Below are positions 27,961 to 36,056 of a stretch of 64,000 nucleotides of DNA, piece after piece. The translations under genes were made by a program, and so were the position numbers. Location: assembly GCF_947503375.1 (NCBI RefSeq), contig NZ_CANNDQ010000006.1, positions 242,685-306,684 of the forward strand, written 5' to 3'. This stretch comes from an uncultured Psychroserpens sp. (GTDB taxonomy: Bacteria; Bacteroidota; Bacteroidia; Flavobacteriales; Flavobacteriaceae). Under the pieces are notes generated by a model that ran no database searches, was not told the origin of the DNA, and saw only the letters and a program-made list of their open reading frames with translations. Within the stretch, counting starts at the first letter, position 1, and every line of letters begins with the position of its first letter.

Positions 27961-28132
27961 TTAAGCTCTTATGGCAAGATGACGAGAAATGCGAAGCATA
28001 CTTGAGGACATTGATTTAAAATAGAATTACTCCGAAAAATCGCGTAGAAAAAAATATTATGCACAAATAAAACCAATTATCCACTGGATGATTAGTTCTT
28101 AATACAAAATTTGCTTGTACATAATCATGAAC

Positions 28133-28161
28133 GATATAAAACGCAATACGTTAGTTATATC
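28133..28161. repeat. Small inverted repeat
   Basis: GATATAAAACG and CGTTAGTTATATC form a hairpin with loop CAATA. Outer arms GATATAA/TTATATC and inner arms ACG/CGT pair, with a small bulge. No T-tract follows, so it is not an ordinary terminator. Confidence 0.35.
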
Positions 28162-28206
28162 TATAATTATGTCAAATACCTCATAAATGAGCTATTACGC
28201 AAATTC

Positions 28207-28224
28207 TATTAAATGTACTATAAT
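28207..28224. repeat. Right copy of the 18-bp direct repeat flanking the island
   Basis: TATTAAATGTACTATAAT, identical to 23130-23147 and in the same orientation. Followed by TATTATGTAA, similar to GTTATGTAA after the left copy. Confidence 0.7.
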
Positions 28225-28349
28225 TTATATTATGTAAAATAAAAATTTATGCATTACTCTAAGCCTACAACTCTCTAGTAAATAATTTTGGATGACATTT
28301 TTAATGTATTACGATATCATGATGTATAACACAATCATAAATACATATC

Positions 28350-28853
28350 ATGAAAAATCTTTTTTTAATCTGTTGCTTAATTTGTTTAGCGTTCTCTTGT
28401 GCATCTGATGATGATGATAATGAAAGTTCTCAAGAACCTCAACTCACCAGTCATTTTGAATTCACCTTAGATGGCGCAGGATTCAATAGCGAACAAATTG
28501 CTATTAATCGCCAAGGCATTAGCGTTAACAACGATCGTGTGGCCATTACTGCTGGTGACGATAATTTGGTAAACTTCTTCGGCTTTTACTTGCCATTCCC
28601 TATAGAAGTGACTACCTATACTATGGTTCAAGGCAGCAGCCCAAGTGAAAACACAGTTTTTTTGTCGAGAAACCAAACAGATGTTTACTATACTGAAGAT
28701 GGCACCATTACCATTACCGAAATTAATGAAGGCGAAAATGGTTGCCAAATTTATAAAGGAAGTCTCAATGTTAATCTCTCACTTACTAGTGATACTGCTC
28801 AAATTGTAAATGTTAGAGGGCTTTTTGAAATGCCTACTGAAGAATGTGAATAA
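28350..28853 (+). CDS. Lipoprotein of unknown function
   Basis: A 167-residue protein with a lipoprotein signal MKNLFLICCLICLAFSC. The lipobox Cys is followed by an acidic linker ASDDDDNESSQ, which in Bacteroidota often marks export to the cell surface. The mature domain is beta-rich and ends with the Cys-containing EMPTEECE; another Cys sits in GENGCQIY, so a disulphide is possible. No family is recognised. It has its own terminator and lies directly outside the methyltransferase island. Confidence 0.7.
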   Translation: MKNLFLICCLICLAFSCASDDDDNESSQEPQLTSHFEFTLDGAGFNSEQIAINRQGISVNNDRVAITAGDDNLVNFFGFYLPFPIEVTTYTMVQGSSPSENTVFLSRNQTDVYYTEDGTITITEINEGENGCQIYKGSLNVNLSLTSDTAQIVNVRGLFEMPTEECE

Positions 28854-28876
28854 CCATACCTCATATCCTTTAATTG

Positions 28877-28905
28877 AAAGCGCTGAATAGTTCAGGGCTT
28901 TTTTT
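28877..28905 (+). terminator. Terminator after the 167-residue lipoprotein gene
   Basis: AAGCGCTGAA pairs with TTCAGGGCTT across a 3-base loop (one mismatch), followed by TTTTT. It lies 24 bp past the stop. Confidence 0.8.
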
Positions 28906-29038
28906 AGGTCATACTTTGTAATTATCTGTAAATCAGAATAGTTAACAATCCCTGTTAATAAAAATTAGAATGGTGAAAGTCCGAACACCTATTTGTTGCG
29001 TACATATTTATATAACTAAAAACTTTTAAAACGTAACT

Positions 29039-29863
29039 ATGAAACGAATTACTTTAATTACCCTTTCTACATTAGTATTGACCGCTTGTGTATCAAAGAA
29101 AAAGTATGTAGCCTTAGAGCAAGATAATGGTGAACTAAAAAGCGAACTCACTAAAACTAAAGTCGAAAAAGAAGAACTTGAAGCCAAATTTGAGGCCATT
29201 CAAGTACGTGTGGACGATTACAATTCTAAAATTAGTTCGCTTACCGAAGCTAACAATTCAAAATTGGTAAGTGTTGATGGTGTGGTGATCTCTGAAAATC
29301 AAAAACACATGATGCGTGAATCACTTAAGAGTGTGCCTCCTGCGTATTTAGCAACTGCAAAAACCCTTAAAGATTCTATGAACCTTGCCGTTCAGTTCAA
29401 CTTAAAACAATCAATGGATACCATTGAAGAAGACGAAGATATTGCCGTAAATATCGAAGAAACTGTGGTGATGATCTCTATTTCAGATAAAATGCTTTTT
29501 GATTCTGGTAGTTACAGAATTAGTAAAAAAGCGGATGCAATTCTTCAAAAAATTGCAAATGTGGTTAATTCTGAAGAAAGCTTAGACATCATGGTTGAAG
29601 GCCATACAGACAATCAAACTTTAAAAAGTACTGCTGCGGTTAAAGATAACTGGGATTTAAGTGTGCTTCGTGCAACTTCTGTTGTAAAAAAATTGCAAAA
29701 CGATTACAACGTTGCTCCAGAGCAATTAATAGCTGCTGGACGTAGCTTCTACCAACCGTTAGCAGCTAATGATTCTAATAAAAATAGAGCCAAAAACCGC
29801 AGAACACGTATCGTAATCTTACCAAACATTGACAAGTTTTTCGCATTGATGGCTGCGAAATAA
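29039..29863 (+). CDS. OmpA family lipoprotein with coiled coil
   Basis: A 274-residue envelope protein that probably ties the outer membrane to peptidoglycan. Lipoprotein signal MKRITLITLSTLVLTAC, then a coiled coil at about 20-80 (YVALEQDNGELKSELTKTK and onward). The C-terminal OmpA domain begins near residue 150 (MLFDSGSYRISKKADAIL) and has VEGHTDNQ, the peptidoglycan-binding signature, and NRAKNRRTRIVI at the end. No beta-barrel is present. It is closed by a strong terminator and stands alone. Confidence 0.9.
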   Translation: MKRITLITLSTLVLTACVSKKKYVALEQDNGELKSELTKTKVEKEELEAKFEAIQVRVDDYNSKISSLTEANNSKLVSVDGVVISENQKHMMRESLKSVPPAYLATAKTLKDSMNLAVQFNLKQSMDTIEEDEDIAVNIEETVVMISISDKMLFDSGSYRISKKADAILQKIANVVNSEESLDIMVEGHTDNQTLKSTAAVKDNWDLSVLRATSVVKKLQNDYNVAPEQLIAAGRSFYQPLAANDSNKNRAKNRRTRIVILPNIDKFFALMAAK

Positions 29864-29908
29864 TAGCAATAACTTGACCTCGTATTTTTATGGTTAGTTA
29901 ATCCATGG

Positions 29909-29941
29909 AAAGCTACTGCAAATTGTAGTAGCTTTTTTTTT
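29909..29941 (+). terminator. Terminator after the OmpA gene
   Basis: AAAGCTACTGCA pairs with TGTAGTAGCTTT across 3 bases with one mismatch, followed by a run of T. It lies about 45 bp past the stop. Confidence 0.85.
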
Positions 29942-30000
29942 GCTTTGACACTACTCTTACCCATGATTCTCACCTTTTGTCGATACCAAAACGATAAATT

Positions 30001-30029
30001 TTGTGATTAACAAAACTTTCCTATTTTTG
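30001..30029 (+). promoter_or_regulatory. Promoter of the haloperoxidase-like gene
   Basis: TTG at 30001-30003, an 18-base spacer, and TATTTTTG at 30022-30029: both boxes match the Bacteroidota consensus exactly at the right spacing. It argues that translation starts at the ATG pair 30054/30057, not at the upstream GTG 30003. Confidence 0.65.
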
Positions 30030-30053
30030 ATTATATTATCCACCTACTCATTT

Positions 30054-32237
30054 ATGATGAAAAAATTACTACTTATAATCGTAATATTAGTTAGCTCTTT
30101 AACGACTCTCAACGCGCAGCAATCTGTAGCTCGCGAATGGAACGAAATTTTATTAGATGCCATACGTTCAGATTTTGCAAGACCTACAGTGCATGCAAGA
30201 AATTTATTTCATAGTGCTGTAATTATGTATGATTCTTGGGCAGTTTTCGATGCTCAAGCCGAAACGGTTTTCTTAGGAAAAGATTTTGGTGGCTTCTCCT
30301 CTCCTTTTAATGGCATCATACCTCCTACTAATGTTGATGCTGCTCGACACGAAATGATAAGTTATGCCATGTATCGCTTATTGAATTACAGGTTTGAGAA
30401 CTCTCCTGGAAGTACAGAAATTGCCTTAGAGGTTGAAAATCTCTTTACTGGTTTTGGATATGATATTAACTTTTCGTCTACCGATTATAGTTCAGGTTCT
30501 TATGCAGCACTTGGTAATTACCTAGCTAGTGAGATCATTGCTTTCGGACAACAAGATACGTCTAACGAGCAAAACGATTATGCAAATACGGTATATACGC
30601 CAGATAATCCTGCGTTGATATTAAATATGTATTTAGACAATACCAATATTGATCCAAATAAATGGCAACCACTGGCTTTTGATTCGTTTGTAGATCAAAG
30701 TGGAAATGTATTTCCTGCAGCTACACCTGCATTTTTAAGTCCAGAATGGGGAACAGTTACCCCTTTTTGCTTACCACCTGAAGACCTTGAGGTTTTAAAT
30801 GACGGATTTGATTGTTACGTATACAATGATCCAGGTCCACCAGTATACATACAAGATTCTAATGATGATGGTATTGACGATCCTTACAAATGGCATTTTG
30901 CTCTTGTAGCTGCTTGGTCGTCTCATTTAGATCCAAGTGATAACACGATGATTGACATATCTCCTGGTGCTATTGGGAATTTTGACAGCACAAATTACCC
31001 TGAAACATTTGAGGAGTACAAGGCATTTTACGATTTTACTAATGGTGGAGATGCCAGTACAGGTCATACTTTAAATCCAAGTACTGGAATGCCTTATCAA
31101 CCAAATATGGTAAAACGTGCAGATTACGCAAGGGTTTTAGCTGAATTTTGGGCAGATGGACCAGATTCTGAAACACCACCTGGACACTGGTTTACAATTA
31201 TCAACTACGTTAGTGATCATCCAGATATTGAGAAGCGTATTGGTGGTGAAGGACCAATTGTAAGTGATTTAGAATGGGATGTGAAGTCTTATCTAGCACT
31301 TGGTGGAGCCATGCATGATTCTGCTGTAAATACTTGGGGAATAAAAGGGTATTATGATTACATTCGTCCCATTTCGGCAATACGATATATGGCAGGAAAA
31401 GGGCAAAGTACAGATAGCACTTTACCTAGTTACGATCGTCATGGTTTACCACTTATTCCTGGTTTAATAGAACTAATTCAAGTTGGAGATCCATTAGCTG
31501 GTGACAATGATGAAAATGTAAATAAAATTAAAGTGTATGCATGGAAAGGTCCAGATTTTATCAGTGATCCTGATACAGATATTGCTGGTGTAGATTGGAT
31601 ATTAGGAGAACGTTGGTGGCCTTATCAGCGTGCTACCTTTGTAACGCCTCCTTTTGCTGGTTACCTTTCTGGTCACTCTACGTTTTCTAGAGCTGCTGCC
31701 GAAGTCTTAACGCGTATTACTGGAGATCCGTTTTTTCCTGGTGGTATGGGAACATTTGATCTAGCGCAAAACGACTTTTTAGTTTTTGAAGTTGGACCAT
31801 CAGTAGATATGACCTTGCAATGGGCTACCTATCGTGATGCTTCTGACCAAACTAGTTTATCTAGAATTTGGGGAGGTATTCATCCACCTATTGATGATAT
31901 TAGAGGACGACTTATTGGAGAGAAAATAGGGAATGATGCTTACGATCTTGCTACGCAATATTTTCAAGGGACTTTAAGTGTGCCTAGTTATACTCTAGAA
32001 GATTTGGTTCGCCTCTATCCTATTCCATTTCAAGATGAGCTTCATGTTTCAAATACAAGCAACTCTATATTACACGTTGAAGTTTATAGTTTAGATGGTA
32101 AACGAGTACATTCAGCTTCAATTGATAGAAATACAACAACGCTAGATCTAAATGCGTTGCGAAGCGGATTGTATTTTGCTAAATTCATTACAGAAGCAAA
32201 TGAGGTAGCATTCGTTAAAAAAGTTGTTAAAAACTAG
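30054..32237 (+). CDS. Vanadium-dependent haloperoxidase/PAP2-family protein with T9SS sorting domain
   Basis: About 727 residues, exported by a signal peptide (MMKKLLLIIVILVSSLTTLN ending near AQ). The body resembles the vanadium haloperoxidase/acid phosphatase superfamily: YLSGHSTFSRAAAEVLTRI carries the SGHS motif, and GGIHPPIDDIRG provides the second conserved His-containing loop. The last 75 residues are a type A T9SS sorting domain (LYPIPFQDELHVSN, VYSLDGKRVHSA, LRSGLYFAKF, VKKVVKN), so the protein is secreted or cell-surface attached. Halide oxidation versus phosphatase activity cannot be decided. I chose the ATG at 30054 because of the promoter just upstream; 30057 is an equal choice. 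Confidence 0.85.
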   Translation: MMKKLLLIIVILVSSLTTLNAQQSVAREWNEILLDAIRSDFARPTVHARNLFHSAVIMYDSWAVFDAQAETVFLGKDFGGFSSPFNGIIPPTNVDAARHEMISYAMYRLLNYRFENSPGSTEIALEVENLFTGFGYDINFSSTDYSSGSYAALGNYLASEIIAFGQQDTSNEQNDYANTVYTPDNPALILNMYLDNTNIDPNKWQPLAFDSFVDQSGNVFPAATPAFLSPEWGTVTPFCLPPEDLEVLNDGFDCYVYNDPGPPVYIQDSNDDGIDDPYKWHFALVAAWSSHLDPSDNTMIDISPGAIGNFDSTNYPETFEEYKAFYDFTNGGDASTGHTLNPSTGMPYQPNMVKRADYARVLAEFWADGPDSETPPGHWFTIINYVSDHPDIEKRIGGEGPIVSDLEWDVKSYLALGGAMHDSAVNTWGIKGYYDYIRPISAIRYMAGKGQSTDSTLPSYDRHGLPLIPGLIELIQVGDPLAGDNDENVNKIKVYAWKGPDFISDPDTDIAGVDWILGERWWPYQRATFVTPPFAGYLSGHSTFSRAAAEVLTRITGDPFFPGGMGTFDLAQNDFLVFEVGPSVDMTLQWATYRDASDQTSLSRIWGGIHPPIDDIRGRLIGEKIGNDAYDLATQYFQGTLSVPSYTLEDLVRLYPIPFQDELHVSNTSNSILHVEVYSLDGKRVHSASIDRNTTTLDLNALRSGLYFAKFITEANEVAFVKKVVKN

Positions 32238-32257
32238 ATAAAATAAGAGGTTTGAGG

Positions 32258-32265
32258 TATTTTTG
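32258..32265 (+). promoter_or_regulatory. -7 box of the DUF3817/MscS operon
   Basis: TATTTTTG, an exact TAnnTTTG match, 18 bp before the ATG at 32284. The TTG at 32263 overlaps this box and is therefore unlikely to be the start codon. TATTTTTGCACTC is repeated exactly at the sucD promoter (minus strand, 47261-47273). Confidence 0.5.
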
Positions 32266-32283
32266 CACTCAAAACATACATAC

Positions 32284-32574
32284 ATGCTATCACTGTTTAA
32301 AAGCTTTAAAATAATTGCACTTTTAGAAGGTGTTTCATACATCTTATTACTATTTATTGCTACACCTATTAAACATTTTGCTGGTGATGATCAATATGTG
32401 AAACTATTAGGAATGCCACATGGCATCTTATTTTTGGTCTATATTGTTTTAGCAATTATGCTAGCCTCAGAGATGAAATGGAATAATACAACTGTTTTTA
32501 AAGTGCTGATCGCTTCTATTATTCCTTTTGGAACGTTTTACATAGATCGCGTTTATTTGAAAAAAGCTAAATAA
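32284..32574 (+). CDS. DUF3817 small membrane protein
   Basis: A 96-residue three-helix membrane protein. SLFKSFKIIALLEGVSYILL at the N-terminus and GMPHGILFLVYIVLAIMLA are typical of the DUF3817 family, which has no known function. The start is moved to the ATG at 32284 because a promoter box overlaps the upstream TTG. Its TAA shares a base with the ATG of the following MscS-type gene (TAATG), so the two are translationally coupled, hinting at a joint membrane role. Confidence 0.82.
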   Translation: MLSLFKSFKIIALLEGVSYILLLFIATPIKHFAGDDQYVKLLGMPHGILFLVYIVLAIMLASEMKWNNTTVFKVLIASIIPFGTFYIDRVYLKKAK

Positions 32575-33818
32575 TGGAGCGTATACGTCATTTTTTTTAC
32601 GATCATTTTATATCTCTAGGGCTTTCGGAAGTATCTGCAAAGTACTTGAATATGTTATGCTTATTGCTCATATTGGCTGTACTTCTTTTTATTGCAGATC
32701 GAATAGCTAGACGAATTATCATTAATTTTTCTACTGCATTTTCTGATAAGACCAAAACCAATTTTGATAACCTTTTGGTTAGTCATCGTGCACCAAGACG
32801 AATAGCACATTTGGTACCTTTAGTGTTAACCATTCAATTGTTTCCATTGGTATTTCATGATTTTCCGCATTTTGAAAAGTACATCATTATGCTTCTAAAA
32901 GTCTATGGAATTATACTCACCATTTGGATCATTAGAAGCATTCTTAAAACGTTTGAGTCCTATTTTAAAACGCTTCCAAGGCTTAAAGATAAACCCATAG
33001 ATAGTTATATTCAAGTAGCTATGCTATTTATATGGATTATAGGAATTGCTTCAATTTTAGCCATTTTAATCAACTTATCGTTTATTAAATTCTTTACAAC
33101 ACTTGGTGCAGCTTCTGCCATTTTGCTGTTGATATTTAAAGATACCATACTTGGCTTTGTAGCTAGTATCCAAGTTGCTATTAACGATAGTGTACGAATT
33201 GGAGATTGGATCACTATGGAAAAGTATGGTGCCGATGGTAGTGTTATTGAAATTAACTTGTCTACTGTTCAAGTTCAAAATTTTGATATGACTATTACTA
33301 ATATTCCTACCTATGCACTTATTTCTGATTCGTACAAGAATTGGAGAGGGATGCAATCTTCAGGTGGGCGACGAATTAAACGATCAATTCTTCTAAAAGC
33401 GAAAAGTATTAAATATCTAACAGAAGCACATCTTGAAAAATTAAAGGACATTCAGTTGATTAGTAAATATATTGAAACACGACAAAACGATATTACTAAT
33501 TTCAATACAGAACGAAATGTTGATAAATCTGTCTTGATAAATGGTCGTAATATGACAAATATTGGTGTGTTCAGAAAATATATTCAAACCTATATAGAAA
33601 ATCATTCAGCAGTAAACAAAGAAATGACCATAATGGTGAGGCAATTAGAGCCAACTCCTCATGGTTTACCTCTTGAAATTTATGCATTTAGTAGTGATAA
33701 ACGTTGGGAGAATTACGAATACATTATGGCTGATATCTTTGATCATGCACTTGCTGCTGTGCCTTATTTTGATTTAGAAGTGTTTGAGTATCCTACTAAA
33801 TTTGCTGATGATCTGTAA
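32574..33818 (+). CDS. MscS-family mechanosensitive channel protein, YbdG-like
   Basis: A 414-residue inner-membrane protein, longer than MscS, with about five hydrophobic segments: MLCLLLILAVLLFIADRIA, a second near HLVPLVLTIQLFPLVF, a third near YIIMLLKVYGIILTIWI, a fourth around AMLFIWIIGIASILAILI, and the pore-like FFTTLGAASAILLLIFKDTI with LGFVASIQVAINDSV after it. The MscS beta domain follows (IGDWITMEKYGADGSVIEI). The size and the C-terminal extension resemble E. coli YbdG, an osmotic-stress channel. It overlaps the DUF3817 gene by 1 bp. The stop lies 5 bp from the stop of the convergent thioesterase gene. Confidence 0.88.
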   Translation: MERIRHFFYDHFISLGLSEVSAKYLNMLCLLLILAVLLFIADRIARRIIINFSTAFSDKTKTNFDNLLVSHRAPRRIAHLVPLVLTIQLFPLVFHDFPHFEKYIIMLLKVYGIILTIWIIRSILKTFESYFKTLPRLKDKPIDSYIQVAMLFIWIIGIASILAILINLSFIKFFTTLGAASAILLLIFKDTILGFVASIQVAINDSVRIGDWITMEKYGADGSVIEINLSTVQVQNFDMTITNIPTYALISDSYKNWRGMQSSGGRRIKRSILLKAKSIKYLTEAHLEKLKDIQLISKYIETRQNDITNFNTERNVDKSVLINGRNMTNIGVFRKYIQTYIENHSAVNKEMTIMVRQLEPTPHGLPLEIYAFSSDKRWENYEYIMADIFDHALAAVPYFDLEVFEYPTKFADDL

Positions 33819-33822
33819 GGTT

Positions 33823-34215
33823 TTAATCGTCCTCCAGTCTATCTTTCACGAATTCAACTTTAGTTTTTCCATGTGGTTTTGGTTTCCCATCTTTGCCAAG
33901 GTTGACCATAATGATTTTATCTACGGTTAGAATTGTTTCACGCGTCATTTTATTTCGCACCTCACATTTAAGCGTTAAAGACGATTTTCCAAACTTTAAA
34001 ACTTCAATGCCAATTTCAATGATGTCACCTTGTTTTGCTGATGCCATGAAATTAATTTCAGACATGTACTTGGTTACTATCTTAGAGTTTTCAAGTTGAA
34101 TAATGGTATATAATGCGGCCTCTTCATCAATCCATGCTAAAAGTTGTCCTCCAAATAAGGTCTGGTTTGGGTTAAGGTCTTCTGGTTTTACCCATTTGCG
34201 TGTATGAAATCTCAT
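33823..34215 (-). CDS. Acyl-CoA thioesterase, hot-dog fold
   Basis: A 130-residue cytosolic enzyme of the YciA/ACOT type that hydrolyses acyl-CoA to fatty acid and CoA. The N-terminus has the family pattern LNPNQTLFGGQLLAWIDEEA, where the Asn/Gly region and Asp of the hot-dog helix line the active site; MSEINFMASAKQGDIIEIG and LTLKCEVRN complete it. I use the Met at 34215 as start because family members begin with MRFHTRKW-like sequence; a Met eight codons upstream is possible. It is convergent with the MscS-type gene. Confidence 0.85.
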   Translation of the reverse strand: MRFHTRKWVKPEDLNPNQTLFGGQLLAWIDEEAALYTIIQLENSKIVTKYMSEINFMASAKQGDIIEIGIEVLKFGKSSLTLKCEVRNKMTRETILTVDKIIMVNLGKDGKPKPHGKTKVEFVKDRLEDD

Positions 34216-34395
34216 TGTTTTTATTGTAAAGATTAGCATTTATTAGGAAAACACATAACATCACGTTAATCTTTTTCTAAATTTTTATTAATCAGGCTAT
34301 TATAAAAATCTCAAATATTAATTTTAGATATTAACATCAATCAATAAACAGCAGAACGAGACATTATACTTGGACTTAATATTGCAAACTATTAG

Positions 34396-35289
34396 TTAAA
34401 ACAATGTTTCAGTTTGAGGTTTGCCCATTTGCGGAATGGTTAAATTGGTTTTCAGTTCTTTGTTGAGCTGTTTAATAAAATAAGCCGATAGTAAAGGAGA
34501 TGCTTTTTCAATATTCTGGTGGATGAAGAAATCTACCTCTTTAATACCTTGCTCCTTCCATGATTTTAAACGAACTACCCAATCATCAAGCCTCGAATAA
34601 TCACTATCGTGATTGGCACCAACATAACGTACAAATGCTGTTGAGTTTGTGAGCCGCATATGCATGAGATCGCGTCTGCCAGCTGTGTCTACAATAACAT
34701 TTGATACATTATTTTTTTCTAAAAGATCATAGAGCTGATTAGCAACTGCATCATCATTGTACCAATTGGTATGTCTAAACTCTATAGCTAGAGGAACCGT
34801 CTTAGGCCAGTTTTCTACAAAGTGCACTACTCTATCAAAATCTTTTGGCGCAAAATTGGTGTGCATTTGCAAAAAGATAGTGCCTAACTTTTCTTTAAGG
34901 TTTGAAGCGTTATAAAGGTAGTTTTCTACTACGGCTTGCACTTCATTTAAACGCTTCCAATGGCTGATCTCTTGATTGAGCTTTGGAAAAAACTTAAATC
35001 CATCAGGTGTTTTATCATACCAAGTAGAAAATTGTTCAGCTGGGAAAATACGATAGAATGTGGCATTGAGTTCAATTGAGTTGAATTGTTTTGAATAATA
35101 AACCAGTTCATCTTTTGTTCCTCTGGGATAAAACCCTTTTAGATCTGCTTTATTCCATTTAGCACAACCAACATATATTTCTGGAAAACAGTCATCTTTA
35201 ACAGCATTTAGAACTCTAGTAGTGTCTATATGGTCTTGAGGTAAGGTGAAATCTATAGATTCTGGATTATCTACGCTTCCAAATTTCAT
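34396..35289 (-). CDS. DUF72 family protein
   Basis: A 297-residue TIM-barrel-like cytosolic protein. Family signatures: IYVGCAKWNKADLKGFYPRG, KQFNSIELNATFYRI with its Glu-Asn pair, FFPKLNQEISHWKRL, and LAIEFRHTNWY. DUF72 (YecE) is widespread in bacteria and has no established reaction. All conserved blocks are present. It is a single gene with about 130 bp upstream, shared divergently with the tetR gene. Confidence 0.88.
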   Translation of the reverse strand: MKFGSVDNPESIDFTLPQDHIDTTRVLNAVKDDCFPEIYVGCAKWNKADLKGFYPRGTKDELVYYSKQFNSIELNATFYRIFPAEQFSTWYDKTPDGFKFFPKLNQEISHWKRLNEVQAVVENYLYNASNLKEKLGTIFLQMHTNFAPKDFDRVVHFVENWPKTVPLAIEFRHTNWYNDDAVANQLYDLLEKNNVSNVIVDTAGRRDLMHMRLTNSTAFVRYVGANHDSDYSRLDDWVVRLKSWKEQGIKEVDFFIHQNIEKASPLLSAYFIKQLNKELKTNLTIPQMGKPQTETLF

Positions 35290-35400
35290 AAGTTCTCGTT
35301 TAATTCAAAGATACACATAAACACTTTTATTTCATGACATTGATTTCAATTTTTAATTATAACAAATTTTTAACAAGCAGTTAAAGAATAGTTTTTTAAT

Positions 35401-35421
35401 TTTGAAACGTTCATTTCATAT
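35401..35421. promoter_or_regulatory. Operator-like site upstream of the tetR gene
   Basis: TTTGAAACG then TTCATTTCATAT, 3 bp before the tetR ATG. It aligns with 17 of 21 bases of the near-perfect palindrome before the SDR gene (36021-36042). Same position relative to the start codon; autoregulation is inferred. Confidence 0.55.
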
Positions 35422-35424
35422 AAA

Positions 35425-36006
35425 ATGCCAAAAGTAGAAACGTTTAATAGAGATTTAGTGATTCAGCAAGCGACTGAAGTTTTTCATAGTAAAGGTTATA
35501 ATGCCACATCAATGCAAGACTTAGTAGATGCCACTGGATTAAATAGATCTAGTATTTACAACTCATTTGTGAGCAAATTGAATTTGTTTATGGCGTGTTT
35601 ACATACATACCAAGACAAGTATCAAAAAAAGACTTCAACTACTTTAGTAAAGGCTACCAATCCGTTACAAGCCATAGAATTAATTTTTGATTTATATTTG
35701 AATGAAATCATTGATAACAAAGATAGTAGAGGTTGTATGATTACTAATTGTAAATCTGAAATGGCTAAGCATGATGAGTCTATAACCAACTTCTTATACA
35801 GTAATCAAAATCAAACCGTTGGTTTGTTAGAAGGGTTAGTTCAAAATGCTCAAGACGAACAATTAATTAATACCTCTAAAACCGCACATGAATACGCACT
35901 TTATTTATTTTCTTCTTTGCAAGGGTTTAGGATGACTGGCATATTGATTTCTGATAGAAAAGAACTTGAAAGTATTACTAAAACAATTTTACAAACATTA
36001 ATCTAA
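35425..36006 (+). CDS. TetR/AcrR family transcriptional repressor
   Basis: A 193-residue regulator. The N-terminal helix-turn-helix is clear: NRDLVIQQATEVFHSKGYNA, TSMQDLVDATGLNRSSIYNS and FVSKLNLFMACL. The C-terminal ligand domain includes RGCMITNCKSEMA, as in the TetR_C group (YfiR/YxaF type). It stands 50 bp upstream of a short-chain dehydrogenase gene on the same strand. Matching operator-like sequences lie in front of both genes, so it probably represses itself and the dehydrogenase and is released by a small molecule, perhaps an electrophile or quinone; the ligand is not visible from sequence. Confidence 0.9.
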   Translation: MPKVETFNRDLVIQQATEVFHSKGYNATSMQDLVDATGLNRSSIYNSFVSKLNLFMACLHTYQDKYQKKTSTTLVKATNPLQAIELIFDLYLNEIIDNKDSRGCMITNCKSEMAKHDESITNFLYSNQNQTVGLLEGLVQNAQDEQLINTSKTAHEYALYLFSSLQGFRMTGILISDRKELESITKTILQTLI

Positions 36007-36020
36007 ATTTTTTTAAACCA

Positions 36021-36042
36021 ATTTGAAACGATTGTTTCAAAT
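36021..36042. promoter_or_regulatory. TetR-type operator upstream of the SDR gene
   Basis: Perfect 9-bp arms ATTTGAAAC (36021-36029) and GTTTCAAAT (36034-36042) around GATT. It lies 14 bp before the SDR start and just after the tetR gene. Confidence 0.7.
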
Positions 36043-36056
36043 AAAACACAAATATT

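Larger units (their letters stand above)
27461..28349. other. Gene-free right flank of the methyltransferase island
   Basis: About 890 bp of very AT-rich DNA without a credible open frame on either strand. It holds two copies of the flank motif (27725-27750, 27928-27960), a hairpin (28133-28161) and the right copy of the 18-bp direct repeat (28207-28224). GCGAAGCA followed by an AT-rich ATTTAA occurs near 27990, as it does near 23403 in the left flank. The stretch looks like remnant DNA of a mobile or dispersed element. Confidence 0.5.

Noticed and set aside
23166..28161. Hairpins in the island flanks as integron attC sites
   Set aside because: The arms do not contain paired RYYYAAC/GTTRRRY core sites at the required spacing, and no integrase gene is present.
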